Source: [Mycobacterium] manitobense (lineage in GTDB: Bacteria; Actinomycetota; Actinomycetes; Mycobacteriales; Mycobacteriaceae). Taken from it: a DNA stretch of 35,405 bases. The stretch lies in the NCBI RefSeq assembly GCF_025821665.1, contig NZ_JACKSJ010000232.1, positions 1-35,405 of the forward strand, in the 5' to 3' direction. The notes under the pieces are model-generated. The model ran no database searches. It was not told the DNA's origin and was given only the letters and a program-made list of their open reading frames with translations. Made by a program: the position numbers and the translations under genes. Positions 26,830-35,041 of this stretch are shown piece after piece (the stretch's first letter is position 1; every line of letters starts with the position of its first letter).

Positions 26830-29130
26830 GTGCGCACCCGCCCCACCAGCCTCACCCACTGGGGCGGCTTCGCCGCGGACATCCGCGCCGGCGACATCGC
26901 CGCGGTCACCCCCCTTGCAGGCGATGCGGATCCCTCACCACTGCTCGGCAACCTGCCCGGCTCCATCCGGCACCGTTCGCGGATCGCCACCCCGGCCGTG
27001 CGCCGCGGATGGCTGCGCGACGGCCCAGGACCGACGACGCTGCGCGGCGCCGACGAGTTCGTCGCTGTCGGCTGGGGGGAGCTGACGGAGCTGCTGGCCG
27101 GCGAACTGCGCCGGGTCGTCGACACCCACGGCAACGAGGCGATCTACGGCGGCTCCTACGGCTGGGCCAGCGCGGGCCGGTTCCACCACGCGCAGAGCCA
27201 GGTGCACCGCTTCCTCAAACTGCTCGGCGGCTACACGTTCTCGCGGCACTCCTACAGCCTCGGCGCCACCGGGGTCATCATGCCGCGGGTGGTCGGCACC
27301 CATGACAACCTCTTCAAGCGGTCCACCGACTGGGAGGTGATGGTCGCCCACACCGACCTGATGGTGTGCTTCGGCGGGATTGCACTGAAGAACACCGCGA
27401 TCAACCACGGCGGCACCACCGCTCACCCGGCACGAGATGCGTTGCGCCGCATGCGGGAACGCGGCGCGCAGATCGTCTCGTTCTCGCCGTTGCGCGATGA
27501 CGTCGAAGGCGAGTGCGAGTGGCATGCGCCGGTGCCCGGCACCGACGTGGCGATCATGCTGGCCCTGGCCTACGTCCTGGCGACCGAGGATCTGGCCGAC
27601 CGTGACTTCCTGCACCGGTACTGCACCGGCTACGACCGTTTCGAGCGCTATCTGCTCGGCGTCGACGATGCGACGCCCAAGACCCCGGGGTGGGCGTCGG
27701 CGATCTGTGGACTGCCCGCCGCCGAGCTGACCGCGCTGGCCCGCCGGATGGCGGCCGCCCGGACGATGGTCACGGTCAGCTGGTCACTGCAGCGGATCCG
27801 GCACGGCGAACAGGCGCCGTGGATGGGATTGACGCTCGCCGCGATGCTGGGCCAGATCGGCCTGCCCGGAGGCGGTTTCGGTCACGGCTACGGATCGATG
27901 AACGAACCGGGCCTGCCGCCGCTGCGCTGCGGTCTGCCGAAGCTGCCGCAGGGCCTCAACCCGGTGCGCACGTTCATCCCGGTCGCCGCCGTCAGCGACA
28001 TGCTGCTGCATCCGGGAGAGGGATTCGACTACAACGGGCTGCGGCTCACCTATCCCGACATCAGGCTGGTGTACTGGGCCGGCGGCAACCCGTTCCACCA
28101 CCACCAGGACATCGGCCGGTTGCGCCGTGCGCTCGGCCGTCCCGAGACCGTGGTGGTGCACGAGCCCTATTGGACGGCGATGGCCCGACACGCCGACATC
28201 GTCATCCCGTCGACCACCGCGTTCGAACGCGACGACTACTCGGGGTCCCGCAACGACCCGATGCTGATGGCGATGCCGAAGCTCGCCGAACCCTACGCAC
28301 AGTCCCGCGACGACTACACGACGTTCGCCGCGCTGGCCGACCGCCTCGGCTTCGGCGAGCAGTTCACCGAGGGCCGTACCGCACGACAGTGGCTGGCGCA
28401 TCTCTACGAGAAGTGGTCGGCAGCACTGGATTTCGACGTGCCGCCGTTCGAGGAGTTCTGGCATGCGGGCCGGCTCCGGTTGCCGACCGACGACGGGCTG
28501 ACGCTGCTGGCGGACTTCCGTGCCGATCCGCGGGCACACCGGCTGGGCACACCGAGCGGGCTGATCGAGATCTTCTCCGCCGACATCGACCGGTTCGGCT
28601 ACGCCGACTGCGCAGGCCATCCCCGGTGGTACGAGCCCACCGAGTGGCTGGGCGGTGACCGCGCGCACCGCTACCCGCTGCACCTGCTGGCCAACCAGCC
28701 GGCGGCGCGGCTGCACGGACAACTCGACGGCGGCGCCACCAGTCAGGCCGCGAAAGTGGCCGGGCGTGAGGCGATCCGGATGCACCCCGCCGATGCGGCG
28801 GCCCGCGGACTGGCCGGCGGTGACGTCGCACGGGTGTTCAACGACCGCGGCGCGTGCCTGGCCGGCATCGTGGTCGACGACCGGCTGCGCCCCCAGGTGG
28901 TGCAGCTGCCGACCGGGGCGTGGTACGACCCGGCCGATCCGGCGGACCCGGAATCAATGTGCGTGCACGGCAATCCGAATGTGCTCACCGAAGACGTCGG
29001 GACGTCGTCACTGGCGCAGGGCTGCACCGGGGCGCATGTGCTGGTCGAGGTCGAGAAGTACCGCGGCACACCGCCACCCGTGCGGGCCCACGAGCCACCG
29101 ATGCTCCACCCGCGAGCAGACGCAAAGTGA
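26830..29130 (+). CDS. Molybdopterin oxidoreductase, biotin-sulfoxide/TMAO-reductase type
   Basis: A 766-aa enzyme of the DMSO-reductase family, BisC/TorA branch, which reduces S- or N-oxides using a bis-MGD molybdenum cofactor. The N-terminus shows THWGGF, then YGGSYGWASAGRFHHAQSQV (about 106-125), and SYSLGATGVIMPRVVG (about 141-156), where Ser143 aligns with the Mo-ligating Ser. ERDDYSGSRNDPML is at about 467, and the C-terminal cofactor domain has LLANQPAARLHGQLD. No N-terminal Cys motif for an Fe-S cluster and no Tat signal are visible, so it is probably a cytoplasmic BisC-like enzyme, perhaps repairing oxidised biotin or methionine sulfoxide. GTG 26830 was chosen from the -10 spacing. 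It is not in this place in M. tuberculosis. Confidence 0.88.
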   Translation: MRTRPTSLTHWGGFAADIRAGDIAAVTPLAGDADPSPLLGNLPGSIRHRSRIATPAVRRGWLRDGPGPTTLRGADEFVAVGWGELTELLAGELRRVVDTHGNEAIYGGSYGWASAGRFHHAQSQVHRFLKLLGGYTFSRHSYSLGATGVIMPRVVGTHDNLFKRSTDWEVMVAHTDLMVCFGGIALKNTAINHGGTTAHPARDALRRMRERGAQIVSFSPLRDDVEGECEWHAPVPGTDVAIMLALAYVLATEDLADRDFLHRYCTGYDRFERYLLGVDDATPKTPGWASAICGLPAAELTALARRMAAARTMVTVSWSLQRIRHGEQAPWMGLTLAAMLGQIGLPGGGFGHGYGSMNEPGLPPLRCGLPKLPQGLNPVRTFIPVAAVSDMLLHPGEGFDYNGLRLTYPDIRLVYWAGGNPFHHHQDIGRLRRALGRPETVVVHEPYWTAMARHADIVIPSTTAFERDDYSGSRNDPMLMAMPKLAEPYAQSRDDYTTFAALADRLGFGEQFTEGRTARQWLAHLYEKWSAALDFDVPPFEEFWHAGRLRLPTDDGLTLLADFRADPRAHRLGTPSGLIEIFSADIDRFGYADCAGHPRWYEPTEWLGGDRAHRYPLHLLANQPAARLHGQLDGGATSQAAKVAGREAIRMHPADAAARGLAGGDVARVFNDRGACLAGIVVDDRLRPQVVQLPTGAWYDPADPADPESMCVHGNPNVLTEDVGTSSLAQGCTGAHVLVEVEKYRGTPPPVRAHEPPMLHPRADAK

Positions 29131-29171
29131 TGCCCGACGCGGCGTGTCGCAGACAATTCACGTCTGCTCGC
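29112..29171. terminator. Inverted repeat between convergent molybdoenzyme and hydrolase genes
   Basis: GCGAGCAGACG (29112-29122) and CGTCTGCTCGC (29161-29171) are perfect 11-bp inverted arms with a 38-nt loop that has internal pairing potential (CGAC/GTCG). The left arm lies in the last codons of the molybdoenzyme and the right arm is 7 bp beyond the hydrolase stop. The symmetry suggests a bidirectional terminator; no U tract is present. Confidence 0.5.
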
Positions 29172-29178
29172 CGTTGAA

Positions 29179-30057
29179 CTAGGCCAGCGCGGTCCGCAAC
29201 TCGGCGGCCAGCCTCGACGGGGCGTCCACGGTCAGCATGTGATTGGCGCCCGGGATCGACACCGTCCGCAGGTCGGGGATCAATGCCTCGGCACGGTCGA
29301 GCGCTGATCGCGGGCCGGTCCGGTAGATCACCTCCTGGTCTCCGATCACCACGGTGGTGGGCGCACCGATCCGGCGGAGTTCGTCGTCGGTGAGCACGGT
29401 GGGTAGCGTGACCTCGGGGCGCAGAATGCGAGCGGACAGCAGGTTCGACACGATCAGCTCGGCCGTCGGGTGAGACATCACCTCCGGTGTGCTCGACATC
29501 CACCTCACGAATCGTCGTGCCCGCACGGGTGACCGCAGCAGTCCCGAGGTGAACATCCGCATGTAGAACTCGGCGGGCAGTGGCGCGAGCGTGGCCGCCG
29601 GGCAGACCAGCACCATCCGCTCGATCAGTTTCGGTTCCCGCACAGCGAGGTTCGCAGCCAGCCAGCCGCCGTAGGACAGGCCCGCCACCATCGCGCTGTC
29701 GATCCCCAGGCCCGCGAACACCTCGGTCAGCCAGGTCGTCAGGTCCGGCACACCGCGGGCCCGCCGCGACGCCACGCTCTTGTTCGCTTCGGTGATCGTG
29801 TCCACGCAATGGCAGCGGTGATCCGCGCTGAGCGCCTCGATCACCGGTGCCCACATCACGGCCGTCGCCGCGGCGCCGTGCAGCAGGACCAGCGGCGGGG
29901 CTGCTTCGGGGCCGCTGACGATGACGTGGGTGGTGCCGAAACCGGTTGACACGTCTCGCTCTTCGAACGGAACGGGCCAATCACGCAGAATCGCATCGTA
30001 CTTCGCGATGAACTGCGCACGGGAGGCTGGCGTGCGGAACGGCTCGAGCTTCGCCAT
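29179..30057 (-). CDS. Alpha/beta hydrolase
   Basis: A 292-aa hydrolase. Visible motifs are VLLHGAAATAVMW (about 57-69, oxyanion hole), GLSYGGWLAANLA (about 145-157, nucleophile Ser in GXSXG), Asp in VVIGDQEVIYR (about 239) and His in GANHMLTVDAP (about 274). The cap resembles homoserine-acetyltransferase/esterase-like actinobacterial hydrolases, but no substrate can be assigned. No signal peptide is visible. TAGCAT 6 nt before the ATG indicates its own leaderless promoter. The gene also lies 26 bp downstream of hflX on the same strand, so read-through expression is likely too. Confidence 0.88.
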   Translation of the reverse strand: MAKLEPFRTPASRAQFIAKYDAILRDWPVPFEERDVSTGFGTTHVIVSGPEAAPPLVLLHGAAATAVMWAPVIEALSADHRCHCVDTITEANKSVASRRARGVPDLTTWLTEVFAGLGIDSAMVAGLSYGGWLAANLAVREPKLIERMVLVCPAATLAPLPAEFYMRMFTSGLLRSPVRARRFVRWMSSTPEVMSHPTAELIVSNLLSARILRPEVTLPTVLTDDELRRIGAPTTVVIGDQEVIYRTGPRSALDRAEALIPDLRTVSIPGANHMLTVDAPSRLAAELRTALA

Positions 30058-30063
30058 TCGCCG

Positions 30064-30069
30064 ATGCTA
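30064..30069 (-). promoter_or_regulatory. -10 element of the alpha/beta hydrolase gene
   Basis: TAGCAT on the minus strand, then CGGCGA and the ATG at 30057. It lies in the 26-bp gap after the hflX stop, so it would give a second, leaderless transcript inside the hflX operon. Confidence 0.55.
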
Positions 30070-30083
30070 ACGGCCTGACGTGC

Positions 30084-31496
30084 CTAGTAGGTCGCGAAGT
30101 CCCGCAGGCCTGCCGACAGCGCGACCGGAACCCTGGCCTTGATGCGGGTGCCCTGCTCGGTGTGCTCCGTGGCGTCCACCCTGCCGTCGGCGTGGATGCG
30201 GGCGACGAGATCGCCGCGGTCGTAGGGCACCGTGACGTCAATGACGACGTCGGTGGGCTCCACCAGTTCGGCCATCCGCGTGCGCAGCCGGTCGAGACCC
30301 TCGCCGGTGCGCGCCGAGACGAACACCGCACCGGGCAGCGCGCTGCGCAGCTGGGCCAGCATCAGCCCGCTCGCGGCGTCGACCTTGTTGACCACCACGA
30401 GTTCGGGCGGCGGCGCCATGTCGTAGTCGGCCGCGACGTCGTTGATCACCTGCCGCACGGCGTTGACCTGTGCCAGCGGGTTGACGTCGGACCCGTCGAT
30501 TACGTGGACCAGCAGGTCGGCGTCCACGACCTCCTCCAGTGTGGAGCGGAAAGCCTCCACCAGCTGGGTGGGCAGATGCCGGACGAAACCGACGGTGTCG
30601 GTCAGCACGAACGGCCGTCCGTCGTCGAATTCGCCTCGGCGCGTGGTCGGTTCGAGGGTCGCGAACAGCGCGTTCTCCACCAGCACACCGGCGCCGGTGA
30701 GCGCGTTGAGCAGGCTTGACTTACCGGCGTTGGTGTAGCCCACGATCGCCAGCGCGGCGACGTCACTGCGTCGCCTGACGCTGCGCTGGGTGTCGCGGAT
30801 CTTCTTCATGTCCTTGATCTCGCGACGCAATTTCGACATCCGCTCACGGATCCGGCGGCGATCGGTCTCGATCTTGGTCTCACCGGGACCGCGGGTGCCG
30901 ACGCCGCCGCCGCTGCCGCCCGCGCCGCCACCCTGACGGGACATCGACTCACCCCAGCCGCGCAGCCGGGGCAGCATGTACTCCATCTGCGCGAAGGCCA
31001 CCTGCGCCTTGCCCTCCGCGGAGGTCGCGTGCTGGGCGAAGATGTCGAGGATCAGCGCGGTGCGGTCGATCACCTTGACCTTGACCGCCTTCTCCAGCGC
31101 GTTCAGCTGGCCGGGGGTCAGCTCACCGTCGCAGATGACGGTGTCCGCACCGGTGGCCACGACGATCTCACGTAATTCCTGGGCTTTACCGGACCCGATG
31201 TAGGTGCCCGCGTCGGGCTTGTCACGGCGCTGGATCATGCCTTCAAGCACCTCGGAGCCGGCGGTCTCGGCCAGCGCGGCGAGTTCGGCGAGGCTGGCGT
31301 CCGCGTCGGCGGCACTACCCTCGGTCCACACGCCGACCAGCACCACCCGCTCCAGGCGCAGTTGGCGGTACTCGACCTCGGAGACGTCGGTGAGTTCGGT
31401 GGACAGCCCGGCGACGCGGCGCAGCGAGGCGCGGTCGGACAGGGCGAGCTCACCCGTGCTCGGGATGTCGTGGGAGGAATGTTCGGGATACGTCAT
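30084..31496 (-). CDS. hflX: Ribosome-associated GTPase HflX
   Basis: A 470-aa GTPase that binds 50S subunits and splits or rescues stalled ribosomes; in mycobacteria it is linked to hypoxia and macrolide responses. The N-terminal HflX domain (about 40-200) carries RRDKPDAGTYIGSGKAQEL and ICDGELTPGQLNALE. The Gly-rich linker ends in GVGTRGPGETKIETDRRRI. The G domain has GYTNAGKS (253-260, P-loop), DTVGF (300-304) and NKVD (370-373). The ATG at 31496 was preferred because homologues, as I recall, start MTYP-; ATG 31532 with GAGGTG very close upstream would add 12 residues. It lies 45 bp downstream of dapF, in the same operon. Confidence 0.95.
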   Translation of the reverse strand: MTYPEHSSHDIPSTGELALSDRASLRRVAGLSTELTDVSEVEYRQLRLERVVLVGVWTEGSAADADASLAELAALAETAGSEVLEGMIQRRDKPDAGTYIGSGKAQELREIVVATGADTVICDGELTPGQLNALEKAVKVKVIDRTALILDIFAQHATSAEGKAQVAFAQMEYMLPRLRGWGESMSRQGGGAGGSGGGVGTRGPGETKIETDRRRIRERMSKLRREIKDMKKIRDTQRSVRRRSDVAALAIVGYTNAGKSSLLNALTGAGVLVENALFATLEPTTRRGEFDDGRPFVLTDTVGFVRHLPTQLVEAFRSTLEEVVDADLLVHVIDGSDVNPLAQVNAVRQVINDVAADYDMAPPPELVVVNKVDAASGLMLAQLRSALPGAVFVSARTGEGLDRLRTRMAELVEPTDVVIDVTVPYDRGDLVARIHADGRVDATEHTEQGTRIKARVPVALSAGLRDFATY

Positions 31497-31541
31497 AGGC
31501 GAATCAAGGTTCGCACGGAGTCCATGTGTCATGCACCTCGA

Positions 31542-32414
31542 TTAACGCAGATGGGAACGCCACCATTCCTCGGCGAGCTCCCCGTCGGCCAGCAGCACCG
31601 ACGGTCCGCGCAGGTAGCTGGTCGCCTCGGTCACCGTGACGGCGACGCTGCCACCGGGGACGACGACCGTCAGCCGGCCGGTCTGGGCGCCGTCGTGTGC
31701 GAGTGCGGCCACGGCGGCCGCGACGGTGCCCGTCCCGCAGGACCGGGTCTCCCCCACCCCGCGTTCGTGCACGCGCATCGACACCACGCCGTCGACCGGC
31801 GCGGTGAGCACCTCGACGTTGACGCCCTGCGGGAACTGCGCGGCGTCGAAACCCACCGGCGCGGCGACGTCGAGTGCAGCGAGGTCGCCGGCGGTCAGGG
31901 CGGCGTCGACGCAGGCCAGGTGGGGGTTGCCGACGTCCACCGCCAGGCCCTCGAACACCCGGCCGCCCACGGTGGCGGCGCCCGGCCCGAGCTGGTTGGC
32001 CTTGCCCATCTCCACCGTCACATCGGCTGACAGCCGATCGACCTCGTGCAGCACCACCGGTCGTGGACCGGCCAGCGAGCCGACGACGAACTCGTCACGC
32101 GATTCCAGTCCGGCGGCGCGCAGGTAGTGCGCGAACACCCGGACACCGTTGCCGCACATCTGGGCGATCGAGCCGTCGGCGTTGCGGTAGTCCATGTACC
32201 AGTCGCCCTCGGCCACCCCGTCGGGAATCCGGTCGAACACGCCTGCCGCCAGCGCAGCGCCTGCCGTCGTGACGCGGAGCACGCCGTCGGCGCCGAGGCC
32301 GCGGCGGCGGTCGCAGAGCGCAGCCACCGCGGCGGGCGCCAGGTCGACCTGCGCGTCGAGGTCGGGCAGCACGACGAAGTCGTTCTGCGTGCCGTGCCCC
32401 TTGGCGAACTTCAC
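31542..32414 (-). CDS. dapF: Diaminopimelate epimerase
   Basis: A 290-aa enzyme converting LL- to meso-diaminopimelate, the direct precursor of lysine and of the peptidoglycan cross-link residue. The two catalytic Cys residues are in place: Cys87 in AQMCGNGVR and Cys226 in TRSCGTGT. KGHGTQNDFVVLPD at the N-terminus and VDVGNPHLACVD (about 159-170) are standard substrate-site motifs. GTG 32414 was chosen because TATCCT lies 6 nt upstream (leaderless) and the product starts directly at the conserved KFAKGHGTQNDF. It is separated from upstream miaA by the tandem repeat and is followed by hflX. Confidence 0.97.
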   Translation of the reverse strand: MKFAKGHGTQNDFVVLPDLDAQVDLAPAAVAALCDRRRGLGADGVLRVTTAGAALAAGVFDRIPDGVAEGDWYMDYRNADGSIAQMCGNGVRVFAHYLRAAGLESRDEFVVGSLAGPRPVVLHEVDRLSADVTVEMGKANQLGPGAATVGGRVFEGLAVDVGNPHLACVDAALTAGDLAALDVAAPVGFDAAQFPQGVNVEVLTAPVDGVVSMRVHERGVGETRSCGTGTVAAAVAALAHDGAQTGRLTVVVPGGSVAVTVTEATSYLRGPSVLLADGELAEEWWRSHLR

Positions 32415-32420
32415 CTGGTC

Positions 32421-32426
32421 AGGATA
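32421..32426 (-). promoter_or_regulatory. -10 element of dapF
   Basis: TATCCT on the minus strand is followed by GACCAG (6 nt) and the GTG at 32414. It lies on the dapF side of the tandem repeats, so repeat number sets its distance from miaA. Confidence 0.55.
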
Positions 32427-32444
32427 CGTGGCGCCATCCTCACT

Positions 32445-32580
32445 CCCCCGGTCACTTCGTTCCTGCCCGCCGGCCTGATCCCCCGGTCACTTCGTTCCTG
32501 CCCGCCGACCTGATTCCCCCGGTCACTTCGTTCCTGCCCGCCGACCTCATTCCCCCGGTCACTTCGTTCCTGCCCGCCGA
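32445..32580. repeat. Tandem repeat, ~36-bp unit, four copies (VNTR candidate)
   Basis: Units start at 32445, 32480, 32516 and 32552 (periods 35, 36, 36); the fourth is truncated after 29 bp. A 28-bp core (CCCCCGGTCACTTCG... to ...CTGCCCGCCG) is identical in all copies; the 7-8 bp linkers vary at a few bases. On the minus strand the fourth copy encodes the last residues and stop of MiaA (RRAGTK-stop). The other three copies therefore look like duplications of the miaA 3' end into the miaA-dapF gap, as in MIRU-type loci of M. tuberculosis. Confidence 0.92.
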
Positions 32581-33476
32581 ACGGCAAGCGCCCGCTCCAC
32601 GTTGTCAGTCGCGGCCCCGTCCAGCCACGTGATGCGGTGATCGCGGCGGAACCAGGAGCGCTGCCTGCGGACGTAGCGCCGGGTGCCGACGAAGGTCGGT
32701 TCGCGGGCCGCCTCGCCGTCGCCGCCGCCGTCCAGGTCGGCGATCACCTGCGCGTAGCCCAGCGCGCGGGCCGCGGTGACGCCCTCGCGCAGTCCGCGAC
32801 CCAGCAGCGCGGCGACCTCCCCGACCAGGCCGTCGGCGAACATGATGTCGGTGCGCCGCGCCAGCCGCTCGTCGAGAACCGTTGTCGGCCAATCCAACCC
32901 GACGATCGCGGTGTCCCAGCGCGGCGGCGCGCCGATCGCGGGCGCCGACGCCGCGAACGGCCGGCCGGTCAGCTCCACCACCTCCAGCGCACGCACGATG
33001 CGCCGCCCGTCGGTGGGCAGGATGGCCGCGGCGGCATCGGCGTCGACGGCCGCCAACTCCCGGTGCAGCGCGGCTACCCCGGCGTCGGCGAGCCGCTGCT
33101 CGTAGCGGGCGCGCACCGCCGGATCGGTGGCCGGGAAGGACCACTCGTCGAGCAGCGACTGGACGTAGAGCATCGACCCGCCGACGATCACCGGCACCGC
33201 GCCGCGGGCCGCGATCGCCTCGACGTCGGCTGCCGCGGCGGCCTGATACCGCGCGACGGTCGCTGTCTCGGTCACCTCGAGCACGTCGAGTTGGTGATGC
33301 GGCACCCCGCGTCGCTCGGCCACGGGCGTCTTTGCCGTGCCGATGTCCATCCCGCGGTAGAGCTGCATGGCGTCGGCGTTGACGATCTCGCCGCCGATCC
33401 GCTCCGCGACGGCCAATGCCAGCGCCGACTTCCCGGTGCCGGTGGGCCCGATGACCGCCAGCGGCCGAGCGCTCAC
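32559..33476 (-). CDS. miaA: tRNA dimethylallyltransferase
   Basis: A 305-aa enzyme that adds a dimethylallyl group to A37 of tRNAs reading UNN codons. The P-loop IGPTGTGKSALAL (about 9-21), NADAMQLYRGMDIGTAK (about 34-50, substrate Asp and tRNA contacts), RRGVPHHQLDV (about 55) and VIVGGSMLYVQSLLDEW (about 95) are typical. The YVRRQRSWFRRDHRITWLD block near the C-terminus contacts tRNA. The GTG at 33476 was chosen because it makes a 4-nt GTGA overlap with the stop of the upstream gene; GTG 33485 is possible. The last codons lie in a tandem-repeat copy, so the C-terminal RRAGTK is repeat-derived. Confidence 0.96.
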   Translation of the reverse strand: MSARPLAVIGPTGTGKSALALAVAERIGGEIVNADAMQLYRGMDIGTAKTPVAERRGVPHHQLDVLEVTETATVARYQAAAAADVEAIAARGAVPVIVGGSMLYVQSLLDEWSFPATDPAVRARYEQRLADAGVAALHRELAAVDADAAAAILPTDGRRIVRALEVVELTGRPFAASAPAIGAPPRWDTAIVGLDWPTTVLDERLARRTDIMFADGLVGEVAALLGRGLREGVTAARALGYAQVIADLDGGGDGEAAREPTFVGTRRYVRRQRSWFRRDHRITWLDGAATDNVERALAVRRAGTK

Positions 33477-34159
33477 GGCGTCCACAGGCCGACGAAGTAC
33501 CCCACTCCGTACGGCGCACCGCGGTAGAGCTCCTCGGCCGATCGCGGCGCGGGTTCGGCAACCCCCGCGAGCACCTGAAAGGCGACCCGGCCGACGACGG
33601 CGTCCGGCAGCCCGTGCAGCGCCGCGACGTCACCGCCGGCCAGTGCGTCGTCGAGCGCCTGCTGCACGGCCACCGAGTCGGGGTCGTATCCGCCGGGGGC
33701 GGGCGGGGTCAGCGTGTTCGCGCCGTCGGCGACGACCAGCACACCGACCTGTTCGTCGGCGGCGTCCAGCTCGGCGCGCAACCGTCGGCCCCGCTCGATC
33801 GCCTCGCCGGCGTCGAGGCCGGCCGCATACACCCGCGCCTGTGCGGTGGCGGTGGGCTGGGCCTGTCCGCGGATCCAGCCGGCGATCAGGGCGCACAGCG
33901 GGAGGTCGACGGGCGACGCGCCATCGCCCCGTGACAGCGTCACGCGCTCGTCGGCGCCGTATCCGGCGAACGTCCCCGCCTGTGAGGCGTCGATGACCGT
34001 GTCCTGCGGGCCTGCGCCGACGGCCACCCAGCGGGCGGGCAGCGCCGCGGCGACGGTTAGCACCGCGTCGCGCAGGCCGGTCAGCTCGGCGGCCGCGGCG
34101 CCCGCCAGCCGGGGCACCATGACCGGCGCCGAGGGCACGATCGCGATGGCGGTGAGCAC
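33473..34159 (-). CDS. LigB/extradiol-dioxygenase-fold-like protein
   Basis: A 228-aa Ala-rich protein in the Rv2728c position. The N-terminus AIAIVPSAPVMVPRLAG and the phrase GVLVVADGANTL (about 139) resemble class III extradiol dioxygenase (LigB)-like proteins. The pair of N-terminal metal-binding histidines is not visible, so enzyme activity is doubtful. No signal peptide or membrane helix stands out. GTG 34159 is set by TAGTTT 6 nt upstream. Its stop overlaps the miaA start by 4 nt, so the two are translationally coupled, a link conserved in mycobacteria. The function is unknown; the fold assignment is tentative. Confidence 0.7.
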   Translation of the reverse strand: MLTAIAIVPSAPVMVPRLAGAAAAELTGLRDAVLTVAAALPARWVAVGAGPQDTVIDASQAGTFAGYGADERVTLSRGDGASPVDLPLCALIAGWIRGQAQPTATAQARVYAAGLDAGEAIERGRRLRAELDAADEQVGVLVVADGANTLTPPAPGGYDPDSVAVQQALDDALAGGDVAALHGLPDAVVGRVAFQVLAGVAEPAPRSAEELYRGAPYGVGYFVGLWTP

Positions 34160-34165
34160 GCCACC

Positions 34166-34171
34166 AAACTA
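34166..34171 (-). promoter_or_regulatory. -10 element of the LigB-like/miaA transcript
   Basis: TAGTTT on the minus strand includes the stop codon (TAG, 34171-34169) of the upstream DMT gene. It is followed by GGTGGC and the GTG at 34159, so a leaderless internal promoter is embedded in the gene junction. Confidence 0.5.
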
Positions 34172-35041
34172 GTGGCCGGCGGGTGTGTCGGCGCCGGCCG
34201 CCTCTCCGCGTGCCAGCGCCGCCGTGGCCACCACCATCGCCGCCGCCGCGGCGATCAGCGTGAACCAGCCGGCCTCGCCCGGCCGCAGCGCCTCGCCGAG
34301 TACGACGACACCGAGCACCGACGCCACCACCGGTTCGGTCACCGTCATGGTGGGCAGCGACGCGGTCAACGCGCCCGCCCGGAACGACGCCTGCTGCCAG
34401 GCGGTCCCGGCCACCGCCACCAGCGCCCAGGCGTAGAGCTCCGGCATCCGCAACACCGCGAGCAGACCGTCGTCCAGGCGGTCGACCACGCCCTTGGTCA
34501 GCACGGCGAACAACCCCCACAGCGCTCCGGACACCACCGCAAGCAGCACGGCGGCCGCAGGCCCGGACCAGATCCTGGCCCCAATCACGCACAGCACCAG
34601 CGCGGGCCCGAGCACCACGGCCACCGACGTCCACACCTCGAGCGAGGCCCGGGCCTGACCGGCGGTGGGATTGCCGACGGTGACGATCACCGCGACCGCC
34701 CCGGCCAGCAGCGCTGCCCACAGCCACTCCCAGCGGGTCACCCGCCGGTGGGTGAGCCGGGCGTTGATCGGCAGCGCGAACAGCAGAGAGGTGACCAGGA
34801 CTGCCTGCACCAGCAGCACCGAGCCCAGGCCGAGGGCGGCGGCCTGCAGGGCGAAACCCACCGCCGACACCCCACTGCCCAGCCACCACTGCCGGTCCCG
34901 CAGCAGCCGCAGGAACAGGCCGGTGTGGCTGACCGGTTCGTCGGTGACCTCGTGGGCCGAACGCTGATGGACGACGTCGCCAATCGCGATGAACAGCGCG
35001 GCGCCGAGTGCCAGCAGCGCGGCGATATCCGCCTTGGCCAT
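34169..35041 (-). CDS. DMT-superfamily (EamA-like) integral membrane protein
   Basis: A 290-aa protein with about nine or ten hydrophobic segments spread over the full length, in the Rv2729c position. The topology and sequence (SLPTMTVTEPVVASVLGVVVLGE near the end of the second half) resemble the drug/metabolite-transporter family, in which two five-helix repeats form the pore. The conserved Gly/Pro helix-breaking pattern TEPVVASVLG is the clearest family mark. The cargo is unknown. The ATG at 35041 was chosen because the first helix starts just after it (KADIAALLALGAALFIAIGD region) and AGGAAGG lies about 10 nt upstream. It is followed by the LigB-like gene after 9 bp. Confidence 0.85.
   Translation of the reverse strand: MAKADIAALLALGAALFIAIGDVVHQRSAHEVTDEPVSHTGLFLRLLRDRQWWLGSGVSAVGFALQAAALGLGSVLLVQAVLVTSLLFALPINARLTHRRVTRWEWLWAALLAGAVAVIVTVGNPTAGQARASLEVWTSVAVVLGPALVLCVIGARIWSGPAAAVLLAVVSGALWGLFAVLTKGVVDRLDDGLLAVLRMPELYAWALVAVAGTAWQQASFRAGALTASLPTMTVTEPVVASVLGVVVLGEALRPGEAGWFTLIAAAAAMVVATAALARGEAAGADTPAGH

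Noticed and set aside
32445..32580. CRISPR array
   Set aside because: The units are contiguous with no unique spacers, there is no leader or cas gene, and the last unit is coding sequence of miaA.
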